From: Elysia crispata
Lineage: Eukaryota; Mollusca; Gastropoda; Plakobranchidae
Length of the DNA: 64,000 bases
Direction: 5' to 3'
Assembly (NCBI GenBank): GCA_033675545.1
Contig: JAWDGP010003399.1
Location: 1,668,501-1,732,500, forward strand
Under the pieces are notes generated by a model. That model did no database searches and had not been told where the DNA came from. It was given only the letters and a program-made list of their open reading frames with translations. Both the position numbers and the translations under genes were made by a program. This document shows positions 62,782 through 64,000 of this stretch, in pieces (the stretch's first letter is position 1; each line of letters opens with the position of its first letter).

Positions 62782-64000
62782 CTGGACGATACAGAAAAGA
62801 GGGCACGTGATCAATCGATGAATGCATAGATTCATTGGTTGATTGATTTATATTGTTATTGATTGATTGACATTTTACCAGAACACAACGCACTAGGAGG
62901 TTTGTTTTTCACTCAAAAGAAAATCAAGTAATGATCTGATATAAATAAGAAAAACATGCAACTGCAATACATTTGCTCAAAGATTGAGGGGATCTTTAAA
63001 AGTTGCTTTATGAAGATGGTAAGGACAATAAAGTGCAATATATTAATATACAAATTGGAATGAAGGTAACATGTTTTCTTTCATCATCTTGCAAATTAAT
63101 GTTTTTACAATGTCATTAAATTTGCCATGCTGCTTAAAATTGCGGTGCAGTGGATGCGCACTAGTTAAACGAAAAATACTTAGGTAGGAAGAAAAGATGA
63201 ACATATAGATCTAGATTGACATATAAAGACAAGATGAGAGACAAATACTTTACTTCAACTGAGCTAAGTATATTCTTACATTATTTTATCTTGTCAACCT
63301 CTACCTGGAACAGATTTCTTCAAGATCTAAATATACACTCCCTAATCAAATTCCAAAGGGTTTTAGGTTTCAACATTGAGGTCATAATATTATTCTATTT
63401 TAAATTTACTATAGAAATTTGTTAGTAAAAAATTCGACATAGTTTATACGAATCGGAAGAACATTGAAATGAGCTTTGAAGGGAAGCAGTTCTAAAGATG
63501 AAAAAATTTTTAAGAAAAATAAAATAAGTGTTTTGCCTTATTTGAAACATTTTGTAGAAATTTTTCGATGAAATTTAAAGTATGATATATAGTATCTAAA
63601 ATGTTTGAAAAATCGAATTTCAATACAAATGCTAATATTATTGATTTAAGAAAAGCTTAAGCATATTTCAAACCATGTCAATTTCACAAAAAATTATTAC
63701 ATCACTATGCTTGCTCATAACGACTGGTATAAAAGAACTCTCTCCAAATAACTTCAAAGATGGAGATTTGGCTTCAGCAAGGAAACCCTGAAATTTGAAA
63801 GCAAGACCGACGCTTGGGAACTCAATTCATGTTTTTTTTTTTTTAGAAAATTGGAGGTTGTGCCATTCCTCATGAAGTCAGCTCCAGATTTCAGATTTGA
63901 TCTCGTTGACCTTTTTTTTTTTTTTTAATATGGTAGCATTGCTTAAATCAAAACTAACATCTCATCCGTAGTTTAGGTAAGTGTAATTTGGATTTTGTAT
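62782..64000. other. Upstream flank of the M6-like exons
   Basis: This should hold intron, and perhaps the start exon, of the M6-like gene on the minus strand. I could not pick a credible initiator exon ending in phase 1. A GATTGATTGA simple repeat lies at about 62838-62870 and a CTAGATCT palindrome near 63206. Confidence 0.4.

Noticed and set aside
62838-62872. GATTGATTGA run as a possible third LINE tail
   Set aside because: No LINE coding remnant lies on either side; treated as a simple repeat.

Overview
The window looks like nuclear DNA from an invertebrate animal. It is AT-rich, has short exons between long introns with ordinary GT..AG borders, and carries long GA/CT and trinucleotide tracts plus fossil LINE, SINE and DNA-transposon pieces. 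Frequent TACATGTA and CTAGATCTAG palindromes and the style of the repeats make me favour a lophotrochozoan, probably a gastropod mollusc. That placement is inference; no gene here fixes it.

Three protein-coding genes can be read exon by exon with all phases agreeing. (1) An OCIAD1/Asrij-like gene on the minus strand (CDS 11507 down to 4499, eight coding exons, 267 aa). (2) A complete PFAS gene (FGAM synthase, step four of de novo purine synthesis) on the plus strand (CDS 21761-42993, 25 coding exons, 1331 aa). (3) A myelin-PLP/neuronal M6 family four-pass membrane gene on the minus strand (62781 down to 54351, six exons seen; its first coding exon is not identified).

Layout: 1-4498 is gene-free. 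OCIAD1 and PFAS are head to head with about 10 kb between their start codons. That gap holds two CpG-richer candidate promoters, one with a YY1-like motif near 16.0 kb and one with an NRF1-like motif near 19.07 kb. PFAS and M6 are tail to tail across about 11 kb of AT-rich DNA with satellites and repeat fossils. PFAS introns carry a 5'-truncated LINE just upstream of the first coding exon, a tRNA-derived SINE, a pogo-like MITE with TA target duplications and a 1.4-kb TG..CA element that looks like a solo LTR. The M6 introns are rich in GA tracts, and one short intron contains about 300 bp of TAG trinucleotides.

The three genes have unrelated jobs (mitochondrial/endosomal membrane protein, purine enzyme, neural or junctional membrane protein), so there is no sign of a functional cluster. 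I found no undescribed multi-gene system. The most useful oddities are the giant CU tract next to frame-neutral PFAS exon 15, the strand bias of intronic GA/CT tracts, the apparent loss of extracellular-loop cysteines in the M6-like protein, and an unexplained 40-bp inverted repeat pair near 45.7 and 48.35 kb.
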